Of a stretch of 64,000 bases of DNA, positions 56,847-64,000 are shown piece by piece. The notes below the pieces were generated by a model. The model searched no databases. It was not told the origin of the DNA and was given only the letters and a program-made list of their open reading frames with translations. A program made the translations under genes and the position numbers. Within the stretch, counting starts at the first letter, position 1. Every line of letters starts with the position of its first letter. The stretch is from Pannonibacter indicus (GTDB lineage Bacteria; Pseudomonadota; Alphaproteobacteria; Rhizobiales; Stappiaceae), in contig NZ_LIPT01000007.1 of NCBI RefSeq assembly GCF_001418225.1, forward strand, positions 124,001 through 188,000. The letters are read 5' to 3'.

Positions 56847-57498
56847 ATGCGCCCTCACTGTAATCCAGTGTTTCCGCAGCCGTCCTCAGGTTGCATGTGC
56901 GCACCTTTCCCCTCTTGGGGCAAGACACGCAGATCTCCCTCAGCCTGTGCCGCGGCTCTGTCGTAGTTTTAACGCTTCGCTTCCACAAAGCGAACCGTCT
57001 TCTGGCGAAAGCAAGCCTCCCGCTTCGCCGGTGATGCCCTGTTTCTGCCTGCCGCACAGGGCCGCAAGGCAGTCGTGAGCCTGTCCGCAGGCTCTCGCAT
57101 GAGGTGCCGGTGTCTGTGGTGCCTCCCCCATATCCGGCGATTGCCGCGGATTGGCCACGGCCTAGCGAGTAACCTCGGGACCCGAAAAAAGGGACAGTAT
57201 TCCTGCCCTATTCCGAGCTGGGGGAACATGCCAGATTTCCCCCGGGGGGGCAAGACCGTTTATAAGGATTAAAATTCATTTTGTTTCGCTATTTGCAGTT
57301 TCAGGTTCATTTTCGGAACGGGCTGCGGCGGAATGAGCAACAAAGTTTCACGATTGCCGTTCACACTCCCGGTACCAGCGTATCACTCCGCCGTCACAGG
57401 GCTTTGATTTCCTTGCGTCAGGTGAAGCGAGCAATATGCCGGGCATCCGGGAAACGGCGCCATCGGGGGAGCCGGGACGGATGAAACGAGGTACGAAA
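56847..57498. other. Intergenic region between gltB and the bufferin operon
   Basis: A divergent region of 652 bp. I find no tRNA, no convincing small gene and no repeat. The part near 57250-57330 is AT-richer (GTTTATAAGGATTAAAATTC) and is the best place for promoters of the bufferin genes; a clean -35/-10 pair is not evident. The gltB leader is therefore either long or its promoter lies within about 150 bp of the start. Confidence 0.5.
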
Positions 57499-57798
57499 AT
57501 GAGCAAGACCTTTCTTTCTGCGGCAATGGTGGCCAGCGCTGTGGCGGCGGCGGTGGCTGGCGTGACTGCGCCGACGGAGGCTGGCGCACAGGCCAAGGAA
57601 AAATGCTACGGCGTGGCGCTCGCTGGCAAGAATGACTGCAAGGCCGGTCCGGGCACGACCTGCGCCGGCACGTCCACGGTCGACTATCAGGGCAATGCCT
57701 GGACGCTTGTGCCTGCAGGCACTTGCACGGAGATGAAGCTGCCGGATGGCCGCATGGGCTCGCTGACCGAGCTGGACCGCGATCTGCCGAAATCCTGA
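57499..57798 (+). CDS. bufA: Bufferin precursor peptide (DUF2282, BufA1-like)
   Basis: The ATG at 57499 (GAGG eight bases upstream) gives 99 residues. A signal peptide ([29 protein letters not shown]) precedes a mature part with four cysteines at 36, 47, 55 and 76 in the contexts [21 protein letters not shown] and AGTCTEM. This is the DUF2282 pattern. In the best-studied systems the MNIO enzyme next door converts cysteines in this peptide to heterocycles such as thiooxazole, and the exported product binds copper. Here those facts are inferred from family. It is first in the operon, followed 79 bp later by the MNIO gene. Confidence 0.88.
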   Translation: MSKTFLSAAMVASAVAAAVAGVTAPTEAGAQAKEKCYGVALAGKNDCKAGPGTTCAGTSTVDYQGNAWTLVPAGTCTEMKLPDGRMGSLTELDRDLPKS

Positions 57799-57877
57799 GG
57801 CTGCAGGACTGGAATGCAGGATCAAGGCTTCCGGCGCCTGCCGCCGGAAGCCGCTTTGCGGGGGAGCGATTGCCATC

Positions 57878-58765
57878 ATGACAGGGCTGCAGGAGACGGC
57901 GGACCACAGTTTCACCCTGCCGCAGCGCGGTGGGGCAGGGCTGAAGCCGGAGCATTACACCGAAATTCTGGCGCAGAAGCCCGACGTCGGCTTCTTCGAG
58001 ATCCACGCCGAAAACTACATGGGCGCGGGCGGCGCGCCGCATCATTATCTGGCGCGGATCAGGGCGGACTATCCCATCTCGCTGCATGGCGTGGGCCTGT
58101 CGATCGGCGGCGATGGCCCGCTGGATGAAGCCCATCTTGCCCGGCTGAAGCATCTTTGCGCGCGCTATGAGCCAGCCTCCTTCTCGGAGCATCTGGCCTG
58201 GTCCAGCCATGACACCGTGTTCCTCAATGACCTGCTGCCGCTGGCCTACACACAGGCGCGGCTGGATGTGGTCTGTGACCATATTGACCGGGTGCAGGAA
58301 GTGCTGGGGCGGCGGATGCTGCTGGAAAACCCCTCCACCTATGTGGCCTTTGCCACCAGTGAAATGGATGAGCTGAGCTTTCTGGCCGGGATTGTCCGGC
58401 GCACCGGCTGCGGGCTGCTGCTGGATGTGAATAATGTTCACGTCTCAGCGGTCAACCACCGCCGCGATGCGCCGGACTATCTGTCGGCTTTTCCCATGGA
58501 ACATGTTGGCGAGATTCATCTGGGCGGCCACGCGCCGGACACGGATGACGAAGGCGGGCCACTGTTGATCGATGCCCATGACCGGGAAGTGGATGAAGAA
58601 GTCTGGAGCCTCTTCGCGGATCTCATGGCGCGGACCGGTCCGCTGCCGGTGCTGATCGAGTGGGACAACAACGTGCCATCCTGGCCGGTGCTTTTCGGGC
58701 AGGTGCAGGAGGCAGAGCAGATCATGGCTCAGGCGCTGCCCAAAGGGGTGTTGCGCCATGGCTGA
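57878..58765 (+). CDS. bufB: MNIO family enzyme (DUF692, BufB-like)
   Basis: The 295-residue protein is a TIM-barrel multinuclear non-haem iron oxidative enzyme. Conserved metal-ligand segments are visible in order: [69 protein letters not shown] and [11 protein letters not shown]. The enzyme modifies cysteine residues of the precursor with help from the DUF2063 partner. The gene starts 79 bp after the precursor and overlaps the next gene by 8 bp, so all are one operon. Confidence 0.93.
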   Translation: MTGLQETADHSFTLPQRGGAGLKPEHYTEILAQKPDVGFFEIHAENYMGAGGAPHHYLARIRADYPISLHGVGLSIGGDGPLDEAHLARLKHLCARYEPASFSEHLAWSSHDTVFLNDLLPLAYTQARLDVVCDHIDRVQEVLGRRMLLENPSTYVAFATSEMDELSFLAGIVRRTGCGLLLDVNNVHVSAVNHRRDAPDYLSAFPMEHVGEIHLGGHAPDTDDEGGPLLIDAHDREVDEEVWSLFADLMARTGPLPVLIEWDNNVPSWPVLFGQVQEAEQIMAQALPKGVLRHG

Positions 58766-59537
58766 GCAGGCTTGCGCTTCCAGCGCAGCTCTTGTGGCGG
58801 CGCTGATGCAGCCGGATTTGCCGGTGCCCGAAAACGTGACCGGCCCGGACGGCGCCCCCGCGCCCAAGCGTTTCGGCGTTTACCGCAACAATGTCATCGT
58901 CAGCCTGACCGAAGCGCTGATGGCGACCTATCCGGCGCTGGTGCGGCTGCTGGGAGAAGAATATTTCCGGGCGCTCGCGCGGCTTTATGTGAGCGCCGAG
59001 CCGCCGTCATCGCCCGTGCTTCTGGCCTATGGCGGCAGCTTTGCCAGCTTCATTGCAGGGTTCCCGCCGCTGGCAGGCTATCCTTATCTGCCGGATGTGG
59101 CCCGGCTGGAATGGGCCTGGCTCGAGGCCTATCACGCGGCAGACCGGGCGCCGCCCGATCCGGCCCAGCTTGCCGCTGTGCCGCCGGAGCAGCTTGGCGC
59201 CTTACGCTTCACGCTGCACCCGGCCTGCCGCCTGATTGTGTCGTCTTACCCGGTGCTGGATCTGGTCAGGGCCAACCGGTTCGAAGTTGACGGGGGCGTA
59301 GAGGTTGATCCGGGGCAGAGGCAGAGTGTACTCCTCACCCGGCCCGGCATCAATGTCATCCTTCACCCCTTGCAGGCGGGGGAGGCGGCTTTCATGGCGG
59401 CGCTGGCAGCTGGCGATCGTCTCGCAGAGGCCGCAGGCAGCGCGCTGACTGTCGATCCGGCCTTTGATCTTGCCACCGCCATTGGCCTGTTGCTGCGCAG
59501 CGGTGCAGCTTGCGAATGCCAAATTGACCTTGCGTAA
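58758..59537 (+). CDS. bufC: DUF2063 partner protein (BufC-like)
   Basis: The 259-residue protein begins with the DUF2063 N-terminal helical domain ([61 protein letters not shown]). In MNIO systems such partners bind the precursor leader and deliver it to the enzyme. It starts inside the end of the MNIO gene (8-bp overlap), consistent with translational coupling. The C-terminal part is less conserved and rich in Ala, Gly and Leu. It is followed by the short copy of the dispersed repeat. Confidence 0.9.
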   Translation: MAEQACASSAALVAALMQPDLPVPENVTGPDGAPAPKRFGVYRNNVIVSLTEALMATYPALVRLLGEEYFRALARLYVSAEPPSSPVLLAYGGSFASFIAGFPPLAGYPYLPDVARLEWAWLEAYHAADRAPPDPAQLAAVPPEQLGALRFTLHPACRLIVSSYPVLDLVRANRFEVDGGVEVDPGQRQSVLLTRPGINVILHPLQAGEAAFMAALAAGDRLAEAAGSALTVDPAFDLATAIGLLLRSGAACECQIDLA

Positions 59538-59558
59538 ATTTTATCCGGATGCACTCTA

Positions 59559-59626
59559 ACACCAAGCCTTGCCACGCCGGCGCATCACGCCCCGCAAAAT
59601 GCTCAGACGCTGCACGGGCTTGGTAT
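59559..59626 (+). repeat. Dispersed intergenic repeat, copy 3 (short form)
   Basis: A 68-bp element with ends ACACCAAG (59559-59566) and CTTGGTAT (59619-59626), the same core GGCGCATCACGCC, and the same orientation as copies 1 and 2. It lacks the roughly 35-bp hairpin block seen in them, so GGGCTTGGTAT closes directly. ACCAAGCC and GGCTTGGT can pair as a terminal stem of eight bp. It lies between the bufC and DoxX genes. Confidence 0.7.
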
Positions 59627-59655
59627 GACACCCGGAACTGTCCGGGAGGGACACA

Positions 59656-60231
59656 ATGTTTGATTTCTTCATCCGTCTGTACAATGGTTTTTTCGCCGGG
59701 CTGGAACGGGCCAGCCACGGCTGGCTGATCGGCCTTGCCGCGCGCTTTGTCTTTGCCAGCGTCCTTCTGTTTTACTTCTGGAATTCCGCCCTCACCAAGA
59801 TCGGACCGGGCCTGCTGGGGTTCCTGCATCCGTCTGATGGCGCCTTTGCGCAGATCCTGCCGTCGATGATGGAAGCGGTGAGTTATGACACCACCAAGCT
59901 CGCCTTCTTTCCCTATCATGTGATCGTGATTGCCGGGACCTGGGCCGAATTCATCCTGCCGGCGCTGATCACGATTGGCCTGTTCACCCGTGCAGCCAGC
60001 CTCGGCATGATCGGCTTCATTGCGGTCATGTCCTATGTGGATGTCTATCAGCTTGGGGCCGATGCAACGGCCATCGGCGCGATGTTTGATGGCAACCCCT
60101 CGTCGATGATTGCCGATCAGCGCCTGCTCTGGGGCTTCCTGCTGCTGGTTCTGACCATCTACGGGCCGGGGCGCTTCTCCGTTGACTGGGTCCTGCGCCG
60201 CGCGCTGGCCCGGCGGGCGCGATATTATTGA
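59656..60231 (+). CDS. DoxX family membrane protein (BufD-like)
   Basis: The 191-residue protein has four hydrophobic helices in the DoxX layout: WLIGLAARFVFASVLLFYFWNSALTK, VIVIAGTWAEFILPALITIGLFTRAASLGMIGFIAVMSYV and a C-terminal YGPGRFSVDWVLR. DoxX genes commonly follow bufABC in bufferin operons, where they may take part in electron or thiol chemistry at the inner membrane. It starts 119 bp after bufC, with repeat copy 3 between them, so the repeat separates it from the core operon. Confidence 0.85.
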   Translation: MFDFFIRLYNGFFAGLERASHGWLIGLAARFVFASVLLFYFWNSALTKIGPGLLGFLHPSDGAFAQILPSMMEAVSYDTTKLAFFPYHVIVIAGTWAEFILPALITIGLFTRAASLGMIGFIAVMSYVDVYQLGADATAIGAMFDGNPSSMIADQRLLWGFLLLVLTIYGPGRFSVDWVLRRALARRARYY

Positions 60232-60273
60232 GAGCAGTTGCAAGGCACGGGCTGCGGCGGATAGTGTGACCGC

Positions 60274-61329
60274 ATGATATTTGCCAGTGACAATTGGGCC
60301 GGTGCCAGCGCACCGGTCGCCGCCGCCCTTTCCCGCCATTCCACCGGGCTTGCTCCGGCCTATGGCGGCGATCCGCTGACGCTTTCGGTCAAAGCCCGCT
60401 TCAGCGAGTTTTTCGAATGCAATGTCGAGGTCTTCTTTGTACCGACCGGCACGGCCGCCAACGCGCTGGCGCTCTCCGCTTATGCAAAGCCCGGTGGCGT
60501 GGTCTTCGCCCATGCCACGGCCCATGTGGCCAATGACGAATGCAATGCGCCCGAGTTTCTGACGATGGGCCAGAAGATTCGCGGCCTTCCCGGCGCCAAT
60601 GGCAAGCTGACACCGGCCGTTCTCACAAATGCCATGGCCGAGCACCCGGATGGGGAGCTGAACAGCGGTCAGGTGGCCGGTCTCTCCCTGACCCAGGCAA
60701 CCGAATGCGGCACCGTCTATACCGCGAGGGAAATCCGTGCTCTGGCCGATGTGGCCAAGTCGCGTGGCATCGTTGTGCACATGGACGGCGCCCGCTTTGC
60801 CAATGCACTGATCACCAGCGGCGGTTCGGCAGCGGACATCACCTGGCGCGCGGGTGTGGATGTTCTGTCCTTCGGCGGCACCAAGAACGGCTGCTGGTGT
60901 GCCGAGGCGGTGATCTTCTTCAATCCGGGCGAGGGCAGCCAGTTCCGCTATCTCAGCAAGCGGGCCGGGCATATCCTGTCGAAGAGCCGCTTTGTGGCGG
61001 CCCAGTTCGAGGGTTATCTGGAAGACGGCCACTGGCTGGACAATGCCCGCCATGCCAATGCCATGGCCCGCCGTCTGGCCGATGGCCTTGTCCGCTCCGG
61101 CTTTGCCCGGCTCGCCTGGCCGGTTGAGGCGAACGAGGTCTTCCCCGTGCTGCCCACCCATGTGATCAACCGGCTGAGGGCCGAAGGTGCCGTCATCCGC
61201 GAATGGCCGCCTGCCGGCCTTGAAGGCCATACCGCACCGGGCGCCGATGAAGCGCTGCTGCGCCTCGTCTGCTCCTTCGCCACGACGGAAGAGGAAGTCG
61301 AGCGCTTCCTGGCACTGGCCGCCGGCTGA
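60274..61329 (+). CDS. ltaE: Low-specificity L-threonine aldolase family enzyme
   Basis: The 351-residue fold-type I PLP enzyme has IFASDNWAGASAPVAAALSRH at the N-terminus, the HMDGARFANAL segment binding the cofactor, and the Schiff-base Lys204 in SFGGTKNGCWCAEAVIFF. It would cleave threonine or allo-threonine to glycine and acetaldehyde. Such enzymes also act on other beta-hydroxy amino acids. It starts 42 bp after the DoxX gene but is probably independent. Confidence 0.9.
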   Translation: MIFASDNWAGASAPVAAALSRHSTGLAPAYGGDPLTLSVKARFSEFFECNVEVFFVPTGTAANALALSAYAKPGGVVFAHATAHVANDECNAPEFLTMGQKIRGLPGANGKLTPAVLTNAMAEHPDGELNSGQVAGLSLTQATECGTVYTAREIRALADVAKSRGIVVHMDGARFANALITSGGSAADITWRAGVDVLSFGGTKNGCWCAEAVIFFNPGEGSQFRYLSKRAGHILSKSRFVAAQFEGYLEDGHWLDNARHANAMARRLADGLVRSGFARLAWPVEANEVFPVLPTHVINRLRAEGAVIREWPPAGLEGHTAPGADEALLRLVCSFATTEEEVERFLALAAG

Positions 61330-61362
61330 TGAAAGCCAGCAGAGCACTCAGCGCGTCGCGTA

Positions 61363-61375
61363 GGAAAACTTTTCC
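61363..61375. promoter_or_regulatory. AT-rich inverted repeat upstream of an unknown gene
   Basis: GGAAAA (61363-61368) and TTTTCC (61370-61375) are inverted around one base, in the gap between the threonine aldolase and the next gene. A second stem (GCGGATC 61477-61483 with GATCCGC 61492-61498) lies 22-43 bp before the ATG at 61520. They may be operators or a leader structure. Confidence 0.4.
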
Positions 61376-61519
61376 TCAGGCTTCGGATTTCTCTGCACAT
61401 TTGGAAGTGAATTCTGCAATCCGGGTTTGCCTTTTCCAGTCTTGTTCTAGCCTTGCAGGCCTTGAGTCGTTGCGGTGCGGATCCTTCATGCGATCCGCCC
61501 GGCCAGTGAGGATCGTGCC

Positions 61520-61978
61520 ATGAAGATTCACCCAACCGAAGACTTGCGGGTCTTGTCGATTGCCCGGCGGCTGCGGATTCCCGATGTGGGAGCCGCTGCT
61601 GCAGAGCTCGCCCCCGTGATTGAAGCTGATTGCCACCGGTACGGGTTTGTCGCCGCTGGTCCCTGGATCTTCATTGCACAGGGTCTGCCGCGCGATGGAA
61701 AAACAGAGTTCGACTGGCGTATCTGTCTGCCTGTCACCGGTGCAGAAACCTATGACGGGCCGCTGGATTTTCTGCATCTGGAGCCGGTGATGGTGGCTTC
61801 AGCGGTGTACATGGGGCCGTTGCGCAGCCTCTTTACGCAAGGATACCGTCCGCTGCTGCAGGATATCGAGGCTTCCCGCCATGTCCTTTCAGGCCAGAGC
61901 CGGGAAATCTACCATGACTGGCGGGGGGCAGGTGCCAGCTTCGGCCGTATCGAGATTCAGTTCGAACTGGCACGCTGA
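61520..61978 (+). CDS. Small protein of unknown function
   Basis: The ATG at 61520 gives 152 residues. I do not recognise it firmly. The sequence (VEADCHRYGFVAAGPWIFIAQGLPRDGKTEFDWRICLPVTGAET; corrected by reading as IEADCHRYGF) has the shape of a GyrI-like/AraC effector-binding domain: a beta strand with GPWIFIAQG followed by a two-strand hairpin FDWRICLPV. There is no signal peptide, so it is cytoplasmic. It stands alone between threonine aldolase and the convergent hsp20 gene, and has a terminator-like stem directly downstream. Confidence 0.5.
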   Translation: MKIHPTEDLRVLSIARRLRIPDVGAAAAELAPVIEADCHRYGFVAAGPWIFIAQGLPRDGKTEFDWRICLPVTGAETYDGPLDFLHLEPVMVASAVYMGPLRSLFTQGYRPLLQDIEASRHVLSGQSREIYHDWRGAGASFGRIEIQFELAR

Positions 61979-61989
61979 ACGGAAAAAGC

Positions 61990-62006
61990 GCCCGGCCGGG
62001 CCGGGC
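61990..62006. terminator. Convergent-gene terminator
   Basis: GCCCGGC (61990-61996) and GCCGGGC (62000-62006) form a 7-bp GC stem between the small unknown gene and the convergent hsp20 gene, flanked by an A-run on the left and T-containing sequence on the right, so it can act in both directions. Confidence 0.6.
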
Positions 62007-62060
62007 ACTTCTGTCCTGTCTCTTGTCCCCGCGCACTGCGGAGTGTTTTGAACGGTGGCC

Positions 62061-62510
62061 TCAGTGGGCCTTCGCCTCGATCTGCTTCGGCGTGCCGGCG
62101 GTGTTGATCTCGATCTTGCGCGGCTTCATGGCTTCGGGGATTTCGCGCAGAAGATCGATGTGCAGCAGGCCGTTTTCCAGATGGGCACCTTCCACCTTCA
62201 CATATTCGGCGAGCTGGAAGCGGCGCTCGAAAGCGCGCGAGGCGATGCCGCGGTAGAGCACTTCACCGGCGGTTTCCTCGGACTTCTTCTCGCCCTTGAC
62301 GGTCAGCGCATGTTCCTTGGCTTCGATCGAGAGATCGTCATTGCCGAAACCTGCGACGGCCATGGTGATGCGGTAGGTGTTTTCGCCCGTCCGCTCGATG
62401 TTGTAGGGCGGATAGCTCGGGGTGTCGGAGGTGGCGCTGTCGAGCATCGAAAGCAGCCGGTCAAAGCCGACGGTGGAGCGGTAAAGCGGGCTGAGATCAA
62501 AATGACGCAT
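62061..62510 (-). CDS. Small heat-shock protein Hsp20
   Basis: The ATG at 62510 follows an AGAGGA ribosome-binding site and gives 149 residues. The N-terminal MRHFDLSPLYRSTVGFDRLLSMLD is typical of alphaproteobacterial IbpA-like proteins. The alpha-crystallin domain spans about 35-130 (PPYNIERTGENTYRITMAVAGFGNDDLSIEAKEHALTVKGE to FQLAEYVKVEGAHLENGLLHIDLLREIP). It is a cytoplasmic ATP-independent holdase. Its leader has a sigma-32-like promoter and a thermometer-like RNA (separate features), so it is probably heat-controlled at two levels. Confidence 0.93.
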   Translation of the reverse strand: MRHFDLSPLYRSTVGFDRLLSMLDSATSDTPSYPPYNIERTGENTYRITMAVAGFGNDDLSIEAKEHALTVKGEKKSEETAGEVLYRGIASRAFERRFQLAEYVKVEGAHLENGLLHIDLLREIPEAMKPRKIEINTAGTPKQIEAKAH

Positions 62511-62606
62511 GGTTCTGTCCTCTTCATGAGCAACTGAATGCATGTGCCGGTGCTCCCCCAATTCAGGCGGGAAACCGGCCGTTCCGCAGGCCCGTCTGGC
62601 GCCTGC
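62511..62606 (-). promoter_or_regulatory. ROSE-like RNA thermometer in the hsp20 leader
   Basis: On the minus strand the leader can fold into three stem-loops: arms at 62601-62606/62586-62591 (GCAGGC/GCCTGC), 62574-62579/62546-62551 (GCCGGT/ACCGGC), and a start-proximal one in which GUUGCU (62534-62529) pairs with AGGAC (62521-62517). In the last, U-A, U.G, a bulged G, C-G and U-A pair over the ribosome-binding site, the hallmark of ROSE elements of rhizobial hsp20 genes. The elements melt on warming and free the site. Family match inferred from the pattern, not by a covariance search. Confidence 0.72.
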
Positions 62607-62613
62607 AGCAATG

Positions 62614-62642
62614 AGGTGGGGAGGGGCTCAGGCGGTTTCAAG
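62614..62642 (-). promoter_or_regulatory. Sigma-32-like promoter for hsp20
   Basis: Reading the minus strand, CTTGAAA (62642-62636), 14 bases, then CCCCACCT (62621-62614) is close to the sigma-32 consensus CTTGAAA and CCCCATNT. The predicted start near 62606 gives a leader of about 96 nt that begins with the first ROSE hairpin. Confidence 0.65.
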
Positions 62643-62790
62643 ACCCGTTGGCACCCCCTGCCGGTGCAGATGAACGGCAGATGAACAACGCCTTCCGTTT
62701 TGGTTCAAGCGCCAGGGTGCATCTTCTTCACAACAGGCCGGCACTGCAGAGAAACACCGCCAGCCGCATACAGGAAGAAAGGAGCATACC

Positions 62791-63174
62791 ATGCTGAAGA
62801 CACTCATCTCCGCCACCGTGATTGCCGCCACCGCAGCTCTCGCCACCGTTCCGGCTCAGGCCTCCTCCGGCCTGTCCATTGAACTTCGCGCCGGTCAGGG
62901 CGCACCTGTCGTGCAGATCGATGGCCGCGGCCCGCACTGGGGCCGTGGCCCGGACCGCGGCCGCGATTGGGGCCGCCGTGATGTCCGGCTCTCCGCCCGT
63001 GATGTCCATCGCAGCCTGCGCCAGCGTGGCTACGAAAGGATTGATGTGCGCGATGCACGCGGCCCGGTCTATGTCGTGTTCGCCACGTCCCGCCGCAGCG
63101 GTCCGGTCAAGCTGACGGTCAATGCCTACAACGGCAGCATCATCGACCAGCAGCGCCTCGGCCGCCGCTGGTAA
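62791..63174 (+). CDS. Small secreted or periplasmic protein of unknown function
   Basis: The 127-residue protein has a Sec signal (MLKTLISATVIAATAALATVPAQAS), an Arg/Gly-rich stretch (about residues 45-65: GRGPHWGRGPDRGRDWGRR), then a compact domain (VRLSARDVHRSLRQRGYERIDVRDARGPVYVVFATSRRSGPVKLTVNAYNGSIIDQQRLG). The domain resembles small PepSY-like periplasmic proteins, whose typical Tyr-X-Val-X-Ala-X strand is present. It is not hsp20-linked in function as far as I can see. Confidence 0.55.
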   Translation: MLKTLISATVIAATAALATVPAQASSGLSIELRAGQGAPVVQIDGRGPHWGRGPDRGRDWGRRDVRLSARDVHRSLRQRGYERIDVRDARGPVYVVFATSRRSGPVKLTVNAYNGSIIDQQRLGRRW

Positions 63175-63192
63175 GCCGCCGCCGGTAAATCT

Positions 63193-63225
63193 CAGGGCCC
63201 GGAGAGTTTCCCTCTCCAGGCCCTG
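63193..63225 (+). terminator. Terminator-like stem-loop after the small secreted protein gene
   Basis: CAGGGCC and GGCCCTG form the outer part of the stem and GGAGAG with CTCTCC the inner part, 18 bp after the stop, with an A.C mismatch. It is not followed by a strong U-tract. Confidence 0.55.
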
Positions 63226-63280
63226 ACTTATACAGCGCCCTGTCCAAGACAGTTGAGCTGGCGCGCTGGCCAAGGTAACT

Positions 63281-63315
63281 CTGGGAAGCCTGCCCTTGTG
63301 CCCGAGGCTTCCCAG
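63281..63315 (+). promoter_or_regulatory. Hairpin that covers the start region of the terminal hydrolase gene
   Basis: CTGGGAAGCC (63281-63290) and GGCTTCCCAG (63306-63315) are perfect 10-bp arms; the second arm ends directly before the ATG at 63316 and includes part of the likely GAGG site (63304-63307). The 15-nt loop holds an alternative GTG start (63298). Confidence 0.55.
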
Positions 63316-64000
63316 ATGACGCTGACCGAAATTCCCGGCAATCCGATCCCTGATGGCGCGGTGGCCGGCTTCATTGAAACGCCGGATCGCGTCAGGCTGC
63401 GCTATGCCCGCTTTCCCGCAACGCCGGGCCGGCTCAAGGGCACAGTGACACTGCTGCAGGGGCGGGCGGAGTTCATCGAGAAATATTTCGAGGTCATCAG
63501 GGAACTGCAGGAGCGCGGCTTCCATGTGGTGGCTTTCGACTGGCGTGGGCAGGGCGGTTCGGGCAGCCATCCCGGCTCGTTGAAGCGCGGCAATGTCAGC
63601 AGCTTTTCCCGTTACCGTATCGATCTCGAGACTGTAGTGAGGCAGATTTCGCTCGCCGACTGTCCGGGACCGCATTATGTACTGGCCCATTCCACGGGCG
63701 GTGCGGTGTTCCTCTCGGCGACGGAGCGCCTGCGCACGCAGATTTCCCGGGCCGTGCTTTCGGCACCTTTCACAGGATTGAGTGATTTTGGCCGCAAGGA
63801 ACGGATGATCTTCCGGCTGGCGCGGCTTCTGGCCATGCTGGGCCTAACCCTTGCACCTGTGCCGGGGCAGGGAAACGGCAAGGCCGAATCCTTCGAGACC
63901 AACCGTCAAACGAGCGACCGGCGGCGTTTTGAGCGCATGGTGGAAATCGGCAAGGCCAATCCCGCTCTCGAAATCGGGCCGCCCACCATTGGCTGGCTGG
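63316..64000 (+). CDS. Alpha/beta hydrolase, lysophospholipase-like (3' truncated)
   Basis: The frame runs off the right edge, 228 codons visible. The ATG at 63316 or GTG at 63298 starts it. The alpha/beta-hydrolase pattern includes GTVTLLQGRAEFIEKYFEVIRELQERGFHVVAFDWRGQGGSGSH, the nucleophile elbow LAHSTGGAVFLSA (Ser in AHSTGG), and RAVLSAPFTGLSD. This resembles the PldB/monoacylglycerol lipase-type family of serine hydrolases. The His of the triad would lie beyond the edge. No signal peptide is visible. A strong hairpin covers its start. Confidence 0.82.
   Translation, partial: MTLTEIPGNPIPDGAVAGFIETPDRVRLRYARFPATPGRLKGTVTLLQGRAEFIEKYFEVIRELQERGFHVVAFDWRGQGGSGSHPGSLKRGNVSSFSRYRIDLETVVRQISLADCPGPHYVLAHSTGGAVFLSATERLRTQISRAVLSAPFTGLSDFGRKERMIFRLARLLAMLGLTLAPVPGQGNGKAESFETNRQTSDRRRFERMVEIGKANPALEIGPPTIGWL

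Noticed and set aside
57165-57190. SigF-type promoter (GTAACC ... CGAA) upstream of the bufferin operon
   Set aside because: GTAACC and CGAA are both present, but only about eight bases apart instead of the roughly sixteen expected, so the match is not credible.

Overview
This 64 kb window is a chromosomal segment of a GC-rich, aerobic, probably motile alphaproteobacterium. The evidence is the codon use, the many TRAP and Liv-type ABC transporters, NAD(P)H-type GltBD, a PomA-like stator pair, a bufferin (DUF2282/DUF692/DUF2063/DoxX) operon and a ROSE-like leader on an hsp20 gene. A Rhodospirillales-like or related marine/soil lineage seems plausible, but I cannot fix the genus. I see no rRNA, tRNA, transposase, phage or CRISPR. 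Gene density is high, and the only non-coding gap over 300 bp is 56847-57498. Both window edges cut genes: a cytosine-deaminase-like amidohydrolase on the left and an alpha/beta hydrolase on the right.

Layout. 1-7 kb: amidohydrolase plus FAD oxidase, flavodoxin-fold quinone reductase, MarR regulator, EamA transporter, OmpA-like lipoprotein and LacI regulator. 7-17 kb: class I aminotransferase, a CobW-type metallochaperone GTPase with a His-rich linker followed by WD40 and DUF2937 genes, a gamma-glutamyltransferase-like enzyme with a LysR regulator, Leu/Glu-type dehydrogenase, and a DUF1007-NicO fusion (probable Ni/Co exporter). 17-30 kb: a TRAP transport locus with one TakP-like binding protein and two membrane modules (QM1 and QM2), flanked by two two-component systems, a Cache-domain kinase with NarL-type regulator on one side and a PAS hybrid kinase with OmpR-type regulator on the other. 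30-39 kb: one probable operon of a long-chain acyl-CoA ligase, a complete Liv-type ABC transporter and a PaaK-like ligase.

38-50 kb: ferrochelatase, SPFH/NfeD pair, MotAB, arabinose-5-phosphate isomerase, a beta-barrel outer membrane protein, MltB-like transglycosylase, a DUF459 protein with apparently lost catalytic residues, and a divergent SDR/HxlR pair. 50-57 kb: gltBD. 57-60 kb: bufferin operon. 60-64 kb: threonine aldolase, a small unknown protein, hsp20, a small secreted protein and the truncated hydrolase.

The most interesting signals are: (1) a dispersed intergenic repeat in three copies, two of 102 bp that each share bases with an adjacent gene's TAA stop codon and carry a hairpin with compensatory changes, and a short form inside the bufferin operon; (2) a TRAP large permease with a roughly 330-residue helical/coiled-coil C-terminal tail, next to a second permease module; (3) paired near-perfect palindromes in the kinase/TRAP divergent region; (4) a sigma-32-like promoter plus ROSE-like RNA thermometer before hsp20; (5) a hairpin covering the start region of the terminal hydrolase. 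All calls are from reading the sequence; no database search was run.
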